From: Naasia lichenicola
Lineage (GTDB): Bacteria > Actinomycetota > Actinomycetes > Actinomycetales > Microbacteriaceae
NCBI RefSeq assembly: GCF_004801885.1
Contig: NZ_SSSM01000006.1
Location: 372,001-436,000 of the forward strand
DNA: 64,000 nt
Direction: 5' to 3'
The translations under genes and the position numbers were made by a program. This document shows positions 48,927 through 56,567 of the stretch, in pieces. A model generated the notes under the pieces. It saw only the letters and a list, made by a program, of their open reading frames with translations, ran no database searches and was not told where the DNA came from. Positions within the stretch are counted from its first letter, which is position 1; each line of letters opens with the position of its first letter.

Positions 48927-50012
48927 ATGTCCATCAGCCTGGGGATTCCGCGCATCCTCACCGCGCACGGCGCCCCGACGACGGGCGGTCTGGTCGACAC
49001 CTTCGGCCGCCAGGCCACCGACATGCGCCTCTCGCTGACCGACAAGTGCAATCTGCGCTGCACCTACTGCATGCCCGCGGAGGGCATGGACTGGCTCTCG
49101 CGCAACGATCTGATGACCGCGGACGAGATCGTCCGTCTCGTCGACATCGGCGTCGATGTCCTGCAGGTGCGCGAGCTCCGGCTCACCGGTGGCGAGCCGC
49201 TCGTCCGCAAGGATCTCGAGGAGATCCTGCGCCGAGTCCGCGCGAGCCAGCCCGAGCTGCCCATCTCGCTCACCACGAATGCCGTCGGACTCGACCGCCG
49301 TGCGGCCTCGCTCAGGGCTGCCGGGCTCACCCGGCTCAACGTCTCGCTCGACTCCCTGCATTCCGAGACCTTCGCCGCGCTCACGCGGCGGCCCTTCCTG
49401 GAGCGGGTGCTCCGCGGCATCGATGCCGCGGCCGATGCCGGCCTCGGTCCGATCAAGATCAACGCGGTCCTGCTTCGTGGCATCAACGACCACGAGGCGG
49501 CCGACCTCGTCGACTGGGCGATCGGCAAGGGCTACGAGCTGCGCTTCATCGAGCAGATGCCACTCGATGAGGATCACATTTGGACGCGCGACAACATGAT
49601 CACCGCGGGGGCTATCCGGGCTCGGGTGGAGGAGCGCTTCGTGCTCACCCCCGATCCGCGCGACCGTGATGGCGCACCGGCCGACCGCTGGGAGGTCCGC
49701 CGTCCCGGCACGCTCGCGACCGAGCCGGCAGACGGGGTCATCGGCATCATCGCCTCGGTCACCGAGCCATTCTGCGCCGACTGCCGGCGCACCCGGATCA
49801 CCGCCGACGGCAAGGTGCGCTCCTGCCTGTTCTCGCACGACGAGGTCCCGCTGCTGCATCTCATGCGCTCCGGGGCGACCGATGCCGAGATCGCCCAGCG
49901 CTGGCGCGATGCGATGTGGATGAAGCCCAAGGCGCACGGCATGGATCACGCCGGCCTCGGTGCCGCCGACTACATCCAGCCAGAACGCAGCATGAGCGCG
50001 ATCGGCGGATAG
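48927..50012 (+). CDS. moaA: GTP 3',8-cyclase MoaA
   Basis: Radical-SAM enzyme that converts GTP to 3',8-cyclo-GTP, the first step of molybdopterin synthesis. The SAM cluster uses Cys41, Cys45 and Cys48 (DKCNLRCTYCMP). The second cluster uses Cys283, Cys286 and Cys300 (FCADCRRTR, RSCLF). The C-terminus ends in Gly-Gly, needed for activity. ATG 48927 is chosen because LGIPRI and then the radical-SAM domain follow and a -10 box lies six bases upstream. It heads a five-gene operon with moaD 2 nt behind. Confidence 0.97.
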   Translation: MSISLGIPRILTAHGAPTTGGLVDTFGRQATDMRLSLTDKCNLRCTYCMPAEGMDWLSRNDLMTADEIVRLVDIGVDVLQVRELRLTGGEPLVRKDLEEILRRVRASQPELPISLTTNAVGLDRRAASLRAAGLTRLNVSLDSLHSETFAALTRRPFLERVLRGIDAAADAGLGPIKINAVLLRGINDHEAADLVDWAIGKGYELRFIEQMPLDEDHIWTRDNMITAGAIRARVEERFVLTPDPRDRDGAPADRWEVRRPGTLATEPADGVIGIIASVTEPFCADCRRTRITADGKVRSCLFSHDEVPLLHLMRSGATDAEIAQRWRDAMWMKPKAHGMDHAGLGAADYIQPERSMSAIGG

Positions 50013-50014
50013 CA

Positions 50015-50329
50015 ATGCTGATCAGGTACTTCGCTGCCGCGAGTGCGGCCACGGGGATCGAGGAGGAGACTCTCGAACTCGAACGGGAACTTACTCTCGG
50101 CCAGCTCGAGAGCCTGCTCGGCGAGCGTCATCCGGGTGACGCGGGATCGGCGAACCGCTCGACGGCAGGCTCGGGCGGCCCCAGCGGAAGGATCGGCGGA
50201 CGACGGGCGTTATCCGATGTGCTGACCCGCTGCAGCTTCCTCCGCAACGGCGCAGCCACCACCGACCGCTCCACAGTGCTCGCACCGACCGACTCGATCG
50301 ACGTGCTGCCGCCCTTCGCCGGAGGCTGA
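50015..50329 (+). CDS. moaD: Molybdopterin synthase sulfur carrier subunit MoaD
   Basis: A 104-residue ubiquitin-like protein that carries sulfur as a C-terminal thiocarboxylate. It begins MLIRYFAAASAATG and ends IDVLPPFAGG, with the essential Gly-Gly at the end. The middle (about residues 38-70, Ser/Gly/Arg-rich) is longer than in E. coli MoaD (81 residues). It should be adenylated by the MoeB-like protein at 57854-59092 and pair with MoaE at 55101-55568. Cysteine desulfurase follows after 3 nt. Confidence 0.93.
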   Translation: MLIRYFAAASAATGIEEETLELERELTLGQLESLLGERHPGDAGSANRSTAGSGGPSGRIGGRRALSDVLTRCSFLRNGAATTDRSTVLAPTDSIDVLPPFAGG

Positions 50330-50332
50330 TCC

Positions 50333-51664
50333 ATGCCCACCCCGACCACCGTGATGCCGCCTGTACCCGTGCGCACCGACGCGACGGTCACCACCCTGAC
50401 GTCTGCGGACGTCGAGCGGCTGCGTGCCGACTTCCCAATCCTCGAGCGCACCGTGAACGGCAGCCCGCTCGTCTACCTCGACTCCGGGGCGACCTCGCAG
50501 AAGCCGCTGGCCGTGCTCGACGCCGAACGTGCGTTCGCGTTGCATGAGACCGCTGCAGTGCACCGCGGCGCGCACACCATGGCAGGCGAGGCGACCGAGA
50601 CCTTCGAGGCGGCTCGCGCCCAGGTCGCCGGGTTCGTCGGGGTGGATGCCGACGAGCTGGTCTGGACCTCCAACGCGACAGAGGGTCTCAACCTCATCGC
50701 GTACGGCATCTCCAACGCGTCGCTGGGCCGCGGTGGGGATTCGTCGGCGCGCTTCCGGATCGGAGCCGGCGACGAGATCGTCGTCACCGAGATGGAGCAC
50801 CACTCGAACCTCGTCCCCTGGCAGGAGCTCGCCTTCCGGACCGGCGCGACCCTGCGGGTGATCGGCCTGCAGGACGACGGGCACCTGAAGCTGGACGAGG
50901 CAGCGGAGATCATCGGCGCACGTACGCGTCTCATCGCCGTCACCCACGTCTCCAACGTGCTCGGCCTGGTCAACCCGGTCGAGGACCTGGTTGCGATGGC
51001 CCGTCGGGTGGGTGCCCTCGTCGTGCTCGACGCCTGCCAGTCCGCGCCGCACATGGCGCTCGATCTCCGAGCCCTCGACGTCGACTTCGCGGTCCTCTCC
51101 GGGCACAAGATGCTCGGTCCGACGGGCATCGGCGCGCTCTATGGACGCCGCGAGCTGCTCGACGCGCTGCCGCCCTTCCTCACCGGGGGATCGATGATCA
51201 CCACGGTCCAGCTCGACCACAGCGAGTTCCTGCCCGCCCCCGCGCGCTTCGAGGCAGGCACCCAGCGGGTCTCCCAGGCCGTCGCGCTCGCCGAGGCCAC
51301 CCGCTATCTGTCCGCGGTCGGGATGGACCGCATCGCAGGATGGGAGTTCGCGCTCGGACAGCGGCTGCTCGAGGGGATCGCGGCGCTGCCGGGGATCCGT
51401 GTGCTCGGCCCGGGCCTCGGCGAGGAGCGCGTCGGACTGGCGAGCTTCGTCGTCGAGGGCGTGCATGCGCACGACGTCGGCCAGTTCCTCGACGACCGCG
51501 GCATCGAGGTGCGCGTCGGCCACCACTGCGCACAGCCTCTGCACCGCCGGTTCGGCATCACCGCGACCACTCGAGCGAGCGCCTACCTCTACACGACCGA
51601 GGACGAGGTCGACGCCGCCATCGCAGCGATCGGCGACGTGCGCGCCTTCTTCGGAGCCGTCTGA
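50333..51664 (+). CDS. sufS: Cysteine desulfurase, SufS type (class V aminotransferase)
   Basis: PLP enzyme that removes sulfur from cysteine as a persulfide. The PLP Lys is Lys259 in LSGHKMLGPTG. The substrate-region His lies in EMEHHSNLVPWQE. The persulfide Cys399 is in VRVGHHCAQPLHRRFG, the group II (SufS-like) form that needs a partner such as SufU. The 443-residue product has ~20 extra N-terminal residues. Its place between moaD and a SufU gene in a molybdenum cofactor operon suggests that it feeds sulfur to MoaD or to sulfurated cofactor rather than only to Fe-S clusters (inference). Confidence 0.92.
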   Translation: MPTPTTVMPPVPVRTDATVTTLTSADVERLRADFPILERTVNGSPLVYLDSGATSQKPLAVLDAERAFALHETAAVHRGAHTMAGEATETFEAARAQVAGFVGVDADELVWTSNATEGLNLIAYGISNASLGRGGDSSARFRIGAGDEIVVTEMEHHSNLVPWQELAFRTGATLRVIGLQDDGHLKLDEAAEIIGARTRLIAVTHVSNVLGLVNPVEDLVAMARRVGALVVLDACQSAPHMALDLRALDVDFAVLSGHKMLGPTGIGALYGRRELLDALPPFLTGGSMITTVQLDHSEFLPAPARFEAGTQRVSQAVALAEATRYLSAVGMDRIAGWEFALGQRLLEGIAALPGIRVLGPGLGEERVGLASFVVEGVHAHDVGQFLDDRGIEVRVGHHCAQPLHRRFGITATTRASAYLYTTEDEVDAAIAAIGDVRAFFGAV

Positions 51665-51677
51665 TGGGAAGCGCCTC

Positions 51678-52157
51678 ATGACAGGATCCGCCGCTCTGCA
51701 GGGTCTTTATCAGCAGGTGATCCTGGATCACGCCAAGGAGAAGCACGGCTTCGGCCTGCGCGATGGCGCGGCCGCGTCGTCCCATCAGCTCAATCCGACC
51801 TGCGGCGACGAGGTCACCCTCCGAGTGCATCTCGGCGACGCCGACACCGTCGCATCGATCAGCTGGGAGGGACAGGGCTGCTCCATCTCCACGGCGTCCG
51901 CGTCGATCCTCAGCGATCTCGTCGACGATCTTCCTCGGCCGGATGTCCGTCTGCGGATCGAGGCCTTCCGTGAGCTGATGCAGTCGAAGGGCACGATCGA
52001 CGGCGACGAGGAGCTCCTCGAGGACGCCGTGGCGCTCTCCGGAGTCTCGCGATACGTGACACGGATCAAGTGCGCGATGCTGCCGTGGGTCGCTCTCGAG
52101 CACGCGCTGCTCGAGGCGGACGGCGCGCTCGGCGCGGAGGCCGGCGCCGCGAGGTGA
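51678..52157 (+). CDS. sufU: SufU family sulfur-transfer protein
   Basis: SufU accepts persulfide sulfur from SufS using a zinc site. The zinc/sulfur residues are all visible: Cys42 and Asp44 (NPTCGDEV), Cys68 (GQGCSIS) and Cys132 (IKCAMLPW). The 159-residue length is normal and the N-terminal LYQQVILDHAKEKHGFG motif is typical. It lies 13 nt after sufS and overlaps the next gene (GTGA). It should be the dedicated partner of this SufS. Confidence 0.93.
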   Translation: MTGSAALQGLYQQVILDHAKEKHGFGLRDGAAASSHQLNPTCGDEVTLRVHLGDADTVASISWEGQGCSISTASASILSDLVDDLPRPDVRLRIEAFRELMQSKGTIDGDEELLEDAVALSGVSRYVTRIKCAMLPWVALEHALLEADGALGAEAGAAR

Positions 52158-52774
52158 GCATCGCCGGGCTGGTGCTCGCTGCCGGAGCCGGCAGCCGCTA
52201 CGGCGGTCCGAAGGTGCTGGCGCGAGACGGAGATGGAACGCCGTGGATCGCGCGAGCGGTCACAGCGCTCCGTCATGGCGGGTGCTCAGCCGTGCTGGTC
52301 GCGATCGGCGCCGACCGCGATGCGGCGCGGGAGCTGCTCAGCGACATCGTCGGCGTGGACCGGATCGTCGATGTCGACGGGTGGACGGACGGCCTCTCGG
52401 CGTCGATCATCGCGGGTCTGGCGGCGCTGCAGGACGATGCGGAGGTGGATTCGGTCGTCTTCGTCCCCGTCGACGTGCCGTCGCTCTCCGCGGCCATGGT
52501 CCGCCGCGTGATCGACGAGGCGAGAAGCCCAAATGTGCGGGAATCCGGCGCAGATAGCCGCACATTTCGGCTTCTCAGCGCGTCCCTGGCCCAGGCGATG
52601 TTCGACGGCCGCCCCGGCCATCCCGTGCTGATCGGTCGGGATCACTGGGCGCCGTTGCGGGCGTCCGTCTCGGGGGACAGTGGCGCCCGCGCGTACCTCG
52701 TCGCCCACGGCGTGGACGAGATCGACTGCTCCGACCTCGGCTCGGGCGAGGACACCGATACCCGCCGACCCTGA
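52154..52774 (+). CDS. MobA/MocA-like molybdenum cofactor nucleotidyltransferase, carrying a palindromic insert
   Basis: A 206-residue nucleotidyltransferase. The N-terminal IAGLVLAAGAGSRYGGPKVLA loop and VVFVPVDVPSLS metal site match MocA/MobA enzymes, which add CMP or GMP to molybdenum cofactor; DGRPGHPVLIGRDHW is the MocA-type segment. Between them, codons ~123-141 are specified by a 55-bp palindrome (52522-52576) and look like an in-frame insertion (ARSPNVRESGADSRTFRLL). The frame stays open, so the protein is probably made with an extra surface loop. With XdhC present, a MocA-like CMP-transfer role is the better guess. Confidence 0.85.
   Translation: MSIAGLVLAAGAGSRYGGPKVLARDGDGTPWIARAVTALRHGGCSAVLVAIGADRDAARELLSDIVGVDRIVDVDGWTDGLSASIIAGLAALQDDAEVDSVVFVPVDVPSLSAAMVRRVIDEARSPNVRESGADSRTFRLLSASLAQAMFDGRPGHPVLIGRDHWAPLRASVSGDSGARAYLVAHGVDEIDCSDLGSGEDTDTRRP
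52522..52576. repeat. Palindromic element inside the mocA-like coding sequence (family D)
   Basis: Left arm 52522-52540 (GAGAAGCCCAAATGTGCGG) and right arm 52558-52576 (CCGCACATTTCGGCTTCTC) are complementary except for one base, with a 17-nt spacer. The element is read in frame. A related sequence lies between genes at 15716-15754. Confidence 0.9.
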
Positions 52775-52784
52775 CGTCGTTGAG

Positions 52785-52918
52785 ACCGGCTGCGGTCTCT
52801 CCGCTGGTCGAGGAGCGCCGCCTGGGCGCGTCTCGAGACCGGCTGCCGTGCTCGACCGGTCGCGAGGCCGAGGCGCTCATCGCCAGGCCCGCCAGGGCCG
52901 TATCGAGGCCCTCATTCA
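52785..52918. repeat. Degenerate family G repeat region
   Basis: Contains GGTCGAGGAGCGCCGC, GGCGCGTCTCGAGACCGGCTG, CGTGCTCGACCGG and GGGCCGTATCGAGGCCC. It lies between the convergent mocA-like gene and the XRE regulator and holds no gene. Confidence 0.65.
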
Positions 52919-52922
52919 GCGA

Positions 52923-53258
52923 TCAGGCGGCCAGCGAAACCTGACCGCGGGTCGATGCGCCCGAAGCCTCGAGGCGGTCAGCGACCCCGGTGGTGAGGTC
53001 GAGCAGCGTGCGGTCCAACGACGCGGCGATCGCGGCGAGGATCTCGCTCGACGGCTCCTTGAAGCCGCGCTCGATCTCCGAGAGGTACTGCGGCGAGACG
53101 CTCGCCCGGTCGGCGACGTCGCGGAGGGTGTCTCCGCGCGACTGGCGGATGCCGCGCAGCTGCTCGCCGACGAGCTCACGCCAGAGTCGCTCGGGTGGGC
53201 GCGGCGATGCATCAGCGGCGGGGGAGGGCAGGCTGTCGGCGCGGTGCGGCTGGCTCAT
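52923..53258 (-). CDS. XRE family transcriptional regulator (ClgR-like)
   Basis: A 111-residue helix-turn-helix protein. The core WRELVGEQLRGIRQSRGDTL then VADRASVSPQYLSEIERG and KEPSSEILAAIAASL closely follows the ClgR/PspC-regulator pattern of actinobacteria, which controls clp protease and stress genes. The N-terminal ~28 residues are Pro/Ala-rich, and the C-terminus ends in a short tail. ATG 53258 is chosen over an upstream TTG. No clp gene is adjacent, so ClgR identity is unproven. Confidence 0.82.
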   Translation of the reverse strand: MSQPHRADSLPSPAADASPRPPERLWRELVGEQLRGIRQSRGDTLRDVADRASVSPQYLSEIERGFKEPSSEILAAIAASLDRTLLDLTTGVADRLEASGASTRGQVSLAA

Positions 53259-53323
53259 GCCGCCAGTCAACCCGTCGGAGGGTGCTCGGCGCAGTCGAAT
53301 CCGCTCACAGCAGACGACCCGGC

Positions 53324-54067
53324 TCAGCGCGCTTCGAGCAGTTCCGCGATCTGGTCGACTACCAGATCGGGGCGGGAGAGGAACGGATGATGTCCCGTCG
53401 GAAGATCGACGCTCCGAGTCGTACGACCCGCGTGGAAGCGCTGCAGCTCCATCGACGTGCTGCGGTCGTCGGTGCAGACGAGGTAGGTCGAGTCGACTCC
53501 CTGCCAGCCGGCGGCGCTGGTCGGAGTCCCGAAGGCCGCGATCGCCTGCCCGGAAACCCGCGCGAAGGCCTCGCGCTGCCTATCGCCATCGACATCCTGG
53601 AGGAAGCGCGCCCCGAACGATGCCGCGTCGTAGCCGGCGATCTCGATGGTTCCGTCCCCGTTGTCGGCGACGGAGACCGGATCGGATTCGCCGCTCATGA
53701 TCGCGCCCTGCGCCTGGCCGATGTCGGGCAGGTACGAGGAGATGTAGACGAGTCGGGCCACGGCCGGATGGTGACCCGCTTCGGCGATGACCGTCCCGCC
53801 ATAGGAGTGTCCGACGACGATCGCGGAACCTCCGCGGGCGGCGACCGCGTCGAGCTCCCGCCGAAGCGCCGCGGCATCCTCCGCCAACCCGGCTTCAGCG
53901 GCGTCGCCTGCGCTCTCGCCGCAGGACGGCAACCTTACCGAGCGGCTAGGAATGCCGGTGCGCTCGAGCAGCAGCTCCGCGGTCGGCCGCCACCACCACT
54001 CGCCGTCGCGCACCAGGGCGCCGTGCACGAAGATCAGATCCGTCGGTCCACCGCTCGATGCCGTCAT
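53324..54067 (-). CDS. Alpha/beta hydrolase
   Basis: A 247-residue alpha/beta-hydrolase fold protein similar to salicylate-esterase/EstA-like hydrolases. It begins DLIFVHGALVRDGEWWW (oxyanion HG motif). The nucleophile elbow is VVGHSYGGTVI, and the catalytic His is likely in LPTGHHPFLSRP. An acid residue is plausible in YLVCTDDRSTS. The substrate is unknown. A TAGCTT box six bases before the ATG suggests its own leaderless promoter. Confidence 0.87.
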   Translation of the reverse strand: MTASSGGPTDLIFVHGALVRDGEWWWRPTAELLLERTGIPSRSVRLPSCGESAGDAAEAGLAEDAAALRRELDAVAARGGSAIVVGHSYGGTVIAEAGHHPAVARLVYISSYLPDIGQAQGAIMSGESDPVSVADNGDGTIEIAGYDAASFGARFLQDVDGDRQREAFARVSGQAIAAFGTPTSAAGWQGVDSTYLVCTDDRSTSMELQRFHAGRTTRSVDLPTGHHPFLSRPDLVVDQIAELLEAR

Positions 54068-54073
54068 TCTCCG

Positions 54074-54079
54074 AAGCTA
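54074..54079 (-). promoter_or_regulatory. -10 box of the alpha/beta hydrolase gene (leaderless)
   Basis: TAGCTT on the minus strand, six nucleotides before the ATG at 54067. Confidence 0.5.
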
Positions 54080-54138
54080 CGCGGCTGGTCGGCCCTGCCA
54101 TCCGCCGATCCGCTCACAGCCGCGCACCTGCACATCGT

Positions 54139-54195
54139 CGAATTGCCAGAAATGGCTCTATAGCGGCGCCTGTGAGAGCCGAATGTGGCAATTCG
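54139..54195. repeat. Palindromic intergenic element (family B, copy 2)
   Basis: CGAATTGCCA at 54139-54148 pairs with TGGCAATTCG at 54186-54195, with an inner GGCTC/GAGCC stem. Left arm CGAATTGCCAGAAATGGCTC is 19 of 20 identical to the copy at 33362. It ends six bases before the lipoprotein stop codon. Confidence 0.82.
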
Positions 54196-54200
54196 GCGGG

Positions 54201-55028
54201 TCAGGAGAGGCCGAGCTCCGGGAACTCGGCGCGGATGCGATCGCGGATGTCGGCGAAGCCCGGGCGGTCGCCGACGAAGCGCAGCTTCCGGGCGAGAGTG
54301 CTGTCGCCGTCGGGCTCGTCTTCGAGGACGTAGGTCATGAAGGTCTCCGCCAGATCCTCAACGACGTTGGTCGCCGCGTAGTCGCTGACGAAGTCCGCCT
54401 CGTGCGCCTCGTAGAACTCCTCGGCGACCGCCGCATCCTCGTTGTCCGAAGCGGGTGCGTCCGGGTACTCGGACCAGAACCGCTGCTGGAACGCCCACAG
54501 CGTGGCATCGTCATGGGCGCAGCCTTCGCTCGTCTCGACGGTCGGGCAGTCGCCATCGACAGGCTCCGTCTCGTCGGTCGAAAGCGTCAGCACGTGCGCG
54601 TATTCGTGCACGAGCGTCGCCACGAGATCGCCCTCATCACCACTGGTGGCGAGGTTCGCCGCCAGCACCCAGCGCTCGGGGTCGTCGTCCTGGTAGGCGT
54701 ACGCGAGGGTGTCGCTGTCGGCGGAGTCGCCGACGCGGAACTCCGAGAACGTGTCCGTCGCGAACTCGGGGGTGACGACGCGCTCGAACGTCTGCCAGAC
54801 ATCGGCGGTCAGTCCGGTCGGTGCGGGATCGAGGGTGCCGTCGGCCTCGACGTCGTAGATCTCCACGGCGCCCCAGTCATCGTCGTCCTCGGTGCGCGGC
54901 CCATCGTGACCCGACGTCGTCGACTGTCGGACGCCGTCGACCACCGACTCGATCGCCCCGCATCCGGCCAGCGCCGCGCAGAGCAGAGGGACGACGAGGA
55001 GGGCGGCGATGAGCCGATGGGGACGCAC
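54201..55028 (-). CDS. Putative secreted lipoprotein with HExxH metallopeptidase motif
   Basis: A 275-residue protein. The signal peptide is LIAALLVVPLLCAALAGC with a lipobox LAGC near residue 23, so it should be lipid-anchored outside the membrane. The zinc-protease-like motif HEYAH (His141, Glu142, His145) lies in LVATLVHEYAHVLTL, with a possible third ligand in the NVVEDLAETFMTYVL helix. The mature part is strongly acidic. No named family is recognised; it may be a genuine peptidase or a substrate-binding relative. A GTG start lies six bases after TAGGGT. Confidence 0.8.
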   Translation of the reverse strand: MRPHRLIAALLVVPLLCAALAGCGAIESVVDGVRQSTTSGHDGPRTEDDDDWGAVEIYDVEADGTLDPAPTGLTADVWQTFERVVTPEFATDTFSEFRVGDSADSDTLAYAYQDDDPERWVLAANLATSGDEGDLVATLVHEYAHVLTLSTDETEPVDGDCPTVETSEGCAHDDATLWAFQQRFWSEYPDAPASDNEDAAVAEEFYEAHEADFVSDYAATNVVEDLAETFMTYVLEDEPDGDSTLARKLRFVGDRPGFADIRDRIRAEFPELGLS

Positions 55029-55034
55029 CAGGTC

Positions 55035-55040
55035 ACCCTA
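55035..55040 (-). promoter_or_regulatory. -10 box of the lipoprotein gene (leaderless)
   Basis: TAGGGT on the minus strand, six nucleotides before the GTG at 55028. Confidence 0.6.
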
Positions 55041-55100
55041 GGGCGGCCACCGCGTCACGCTCGGGCGATCGCCCGGCACGGCTCTCAGCCGGCTCTGCTG

Positions 55101-55568
55101 TCAACCGAGTGAGGCGACCCACTCCGTGCTGCCGTCGGTGAAGCCCTGCTCCTTCCAGATGGGGACCCGGGCCTTGATCTCGTCGACCAGCGATGCGCAG
55201 GCGGCGAACGCCTCTGCGCGATGAGCGGAGGCGACGGCACAGACGAGCGCGACGTCGCCGACGGTGAGATCGCCGATCCGATGCAGCACGGCGATCCGCG
55301 TTCCAGGATGGGCATCCGCCACCTCGGTGGCGACCTGCTTCGCGATCGCATCGGCGGTGGGATGCGAGGTGTAGTGCAGCCAGGAGACGCCCTTGCCCTC
55401 GTCGTGGTCGCGGACCACTCCCGCGAAGGTCACGACGGCGCCGGAGTGCGCGCTCTCGACGGCCGCGCTGCAGGCCTCGACCGAGATCGACTCGTCGGTG
55501 ACCGCGGCGAGGATCACCTGACCAGGGATCGATTCTCCGAAGTTCGGATCGCTCGGCTCAACGGTCAT
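55101..55568 (-). CDS. moaE: Molybdopterin synthase catalytic subunit MoaE
   Basis: Transfers sulfur from MoaD thiocarboxylate to cyclic pyranopterin phosphate to make the dithiolene of molybdopterin. The 155-residue protein shows GAVVTFAGVVRDHDEGKGV, LHYTSHPTADAIAKQV, AVLHRIGDLTVGDVALV, and the catalytic Lys region EIKARVPIWKEQGF. The ATG overlaps the end of the mog gene by 11 nt. It is last in the moeB-moeA-moaC-mog-moaE operon. Confidence 0.96.
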   Translation of the reverse strand: MTVEPSDPNFGESIPGQVILAAVTDESISVEACSAAVESAHSGAVVTFAGVVRDHDEGKGVSWLHYTSHPTADAIAKQVATEVADAHPGTRIAVLHRIGDLTVGDVALVCAVASAHRAEAFAACASLVDEIKARVPIWKEQGFTDGSTEWVASLG

Positions 55569-56076
55569 GATCGACTCCGTGCAGCTGATCCACGATGTGA
55601 TCGAGCAGATCCTCGAGGACGCTGAGGCCATCCCGAACGCCCCCGCTCGACCCGGGAAGGTTGACGACGAACGTCCATCCGGCGATGCCGGCGTGTCCGC
55701 GGGACAGTGCGGCCAGCGGGGTGGACGAGGCGCCGCGTCGGCGCAGCTCCTCCATGACGCCCGGCAGCTCCCGGTCCAGCAGCGGAAGGGTGACCTCGGG
55801 GGTGCGATCGGTGGGGCTGATGCCGGTGCCGCCGGTGGTGACCACGACGTCGACCGAGGGGATGGCGGCCTCGAGTGCGCCGCGGACGGGATCGCCATCC
55901 GCGACGACGTTCACCCGGTCGACGATCCAGCCGCGCTCGGTGAACCAGTCGACGAGCATCGGACCCGTCCGGTCCTCGTAGACGCCGGCCGCCGCACGGG
56001 TCGATGCGACGACGATCGCCACGGATCTGGCCGCCACGGATCTGGCCGATGCGGTGTCGCTATCCGTCCCGCTCAT
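55558..56076 (-). CDS. mog: MogA/MoaB family molybdopterin adenylyltransferase
   Basis: Adenylates molybdopterin before molybdenum insertion. The 172-residue protein has the MPT-binding fold ([40 protein letters not shown], and [17 protein letters not shown]). The start ATG 56076 overlaps moaC by 4 nt. A 15-bp tandem repeat (56018-56047) encodes the doubled ARSVA near the N-terminus. Confidence 0.93.
   Translation of the reverse strand: MSGTDSDTASARSVAARSVAIVVASTRAAAGVYEDRTGPMLVDWFTERGWIVDRVNVVADGDPVRGALEAAIPSVDVVVTTGGTGISPTDRTPEVTLPLLDRELPGVMEELRRRGASSTPLAALSRGHAGIAGWTFVVNLPGSSGGVRDGLSVLEDLLDHIVDQLHGVDHDR
56018..56047 (-). repeat. In-frame 15-bp tandem repeat in mog
   Basis: GCCACGGATCTGGCC occurs twice in succession (56018-56032, 56033-56047), giving SVA-ARSVA in the protein just before the first beta strand. 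Confidence 0.9.
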
Positions 56077-56567
56077 TCCGCGATCCAGTCGCCCGACTTG
56101 CCGCCGCTCTTCGCCACAACGTGGATGCCCTCGATGCTCGCGTGCTTGTCGACGGCCTTGATCATGTCGTAGAGGGTGAGCGCGGCCACGGACGCGGCTG
56201 TCAGCGCCTCCATCTCGACGCCCGTCACGCCGGTGGTCTTCACCGTCGCTGTCACCAGCACCCGATCGCCCTGAGGAGCGAGGTCGATGGTGGCACCGGA
56301 GAGCGGCAGTGGGTGGCACAGGGGGATGAGTGCCGAGGTCTGCTTGGCGGCCATGATGCCCGCGACCCGTGCGACGGCGAGCGCCTCGCCCTTGGGCAGC
56401 TCGCCGGCAACCAGCAGGTCGATGACGTCGGGTCGTGTGACGAGCGTGGCCACCGCGGTGGCGCGGCGAGTGGTCGCCTGCTTGTCGGTCACATCCACCA
56501 TGAGGACCGCTCCGTCGGCATCGACGTGCGTCAGCGCCGGGCGCTGTTCGCCTTCTCGCTCAGTCAT
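56073..56567 (-). CDS. moaC: Cyclic pyranopterin monophosphate synthase MoaC
   Basis: Rearranges 3',8-cyclo-GTP to cyclic pyranopterin monophosphate, partner step of MoaA. The 164-residue protein has [16 protein letters not shown], the catalytic [31 protein letters not shown] and the DMIKAVDK(H/G) motif ([14 protein letters not shown]), followed by KSGGKSGDW. It overlaps moeA by 8 nt. Confidence 0.97.
   Translation of the reverse strand: MTEREGEQRPALTHVDADGAVLMVDVTDKQATTRRATAVATLVTRPDVIDLLVAGELPKGEALAVARVAGIMAAKQTSALIPLCHPLPLSGATIDLAPQGDRVLVTATVKTTGVTGVEMEALTAASVAALTLYDMIKAVDKHASIEGIHVVAKSGGKSGDWIAE

Noticed and set aside
50333-52157. sufS-sufU as the tail of a normal suf Fe-S operon
   Set aside because: No sufB, sufC or sufD is nearby; upstream neighbours are moaA and moaD.
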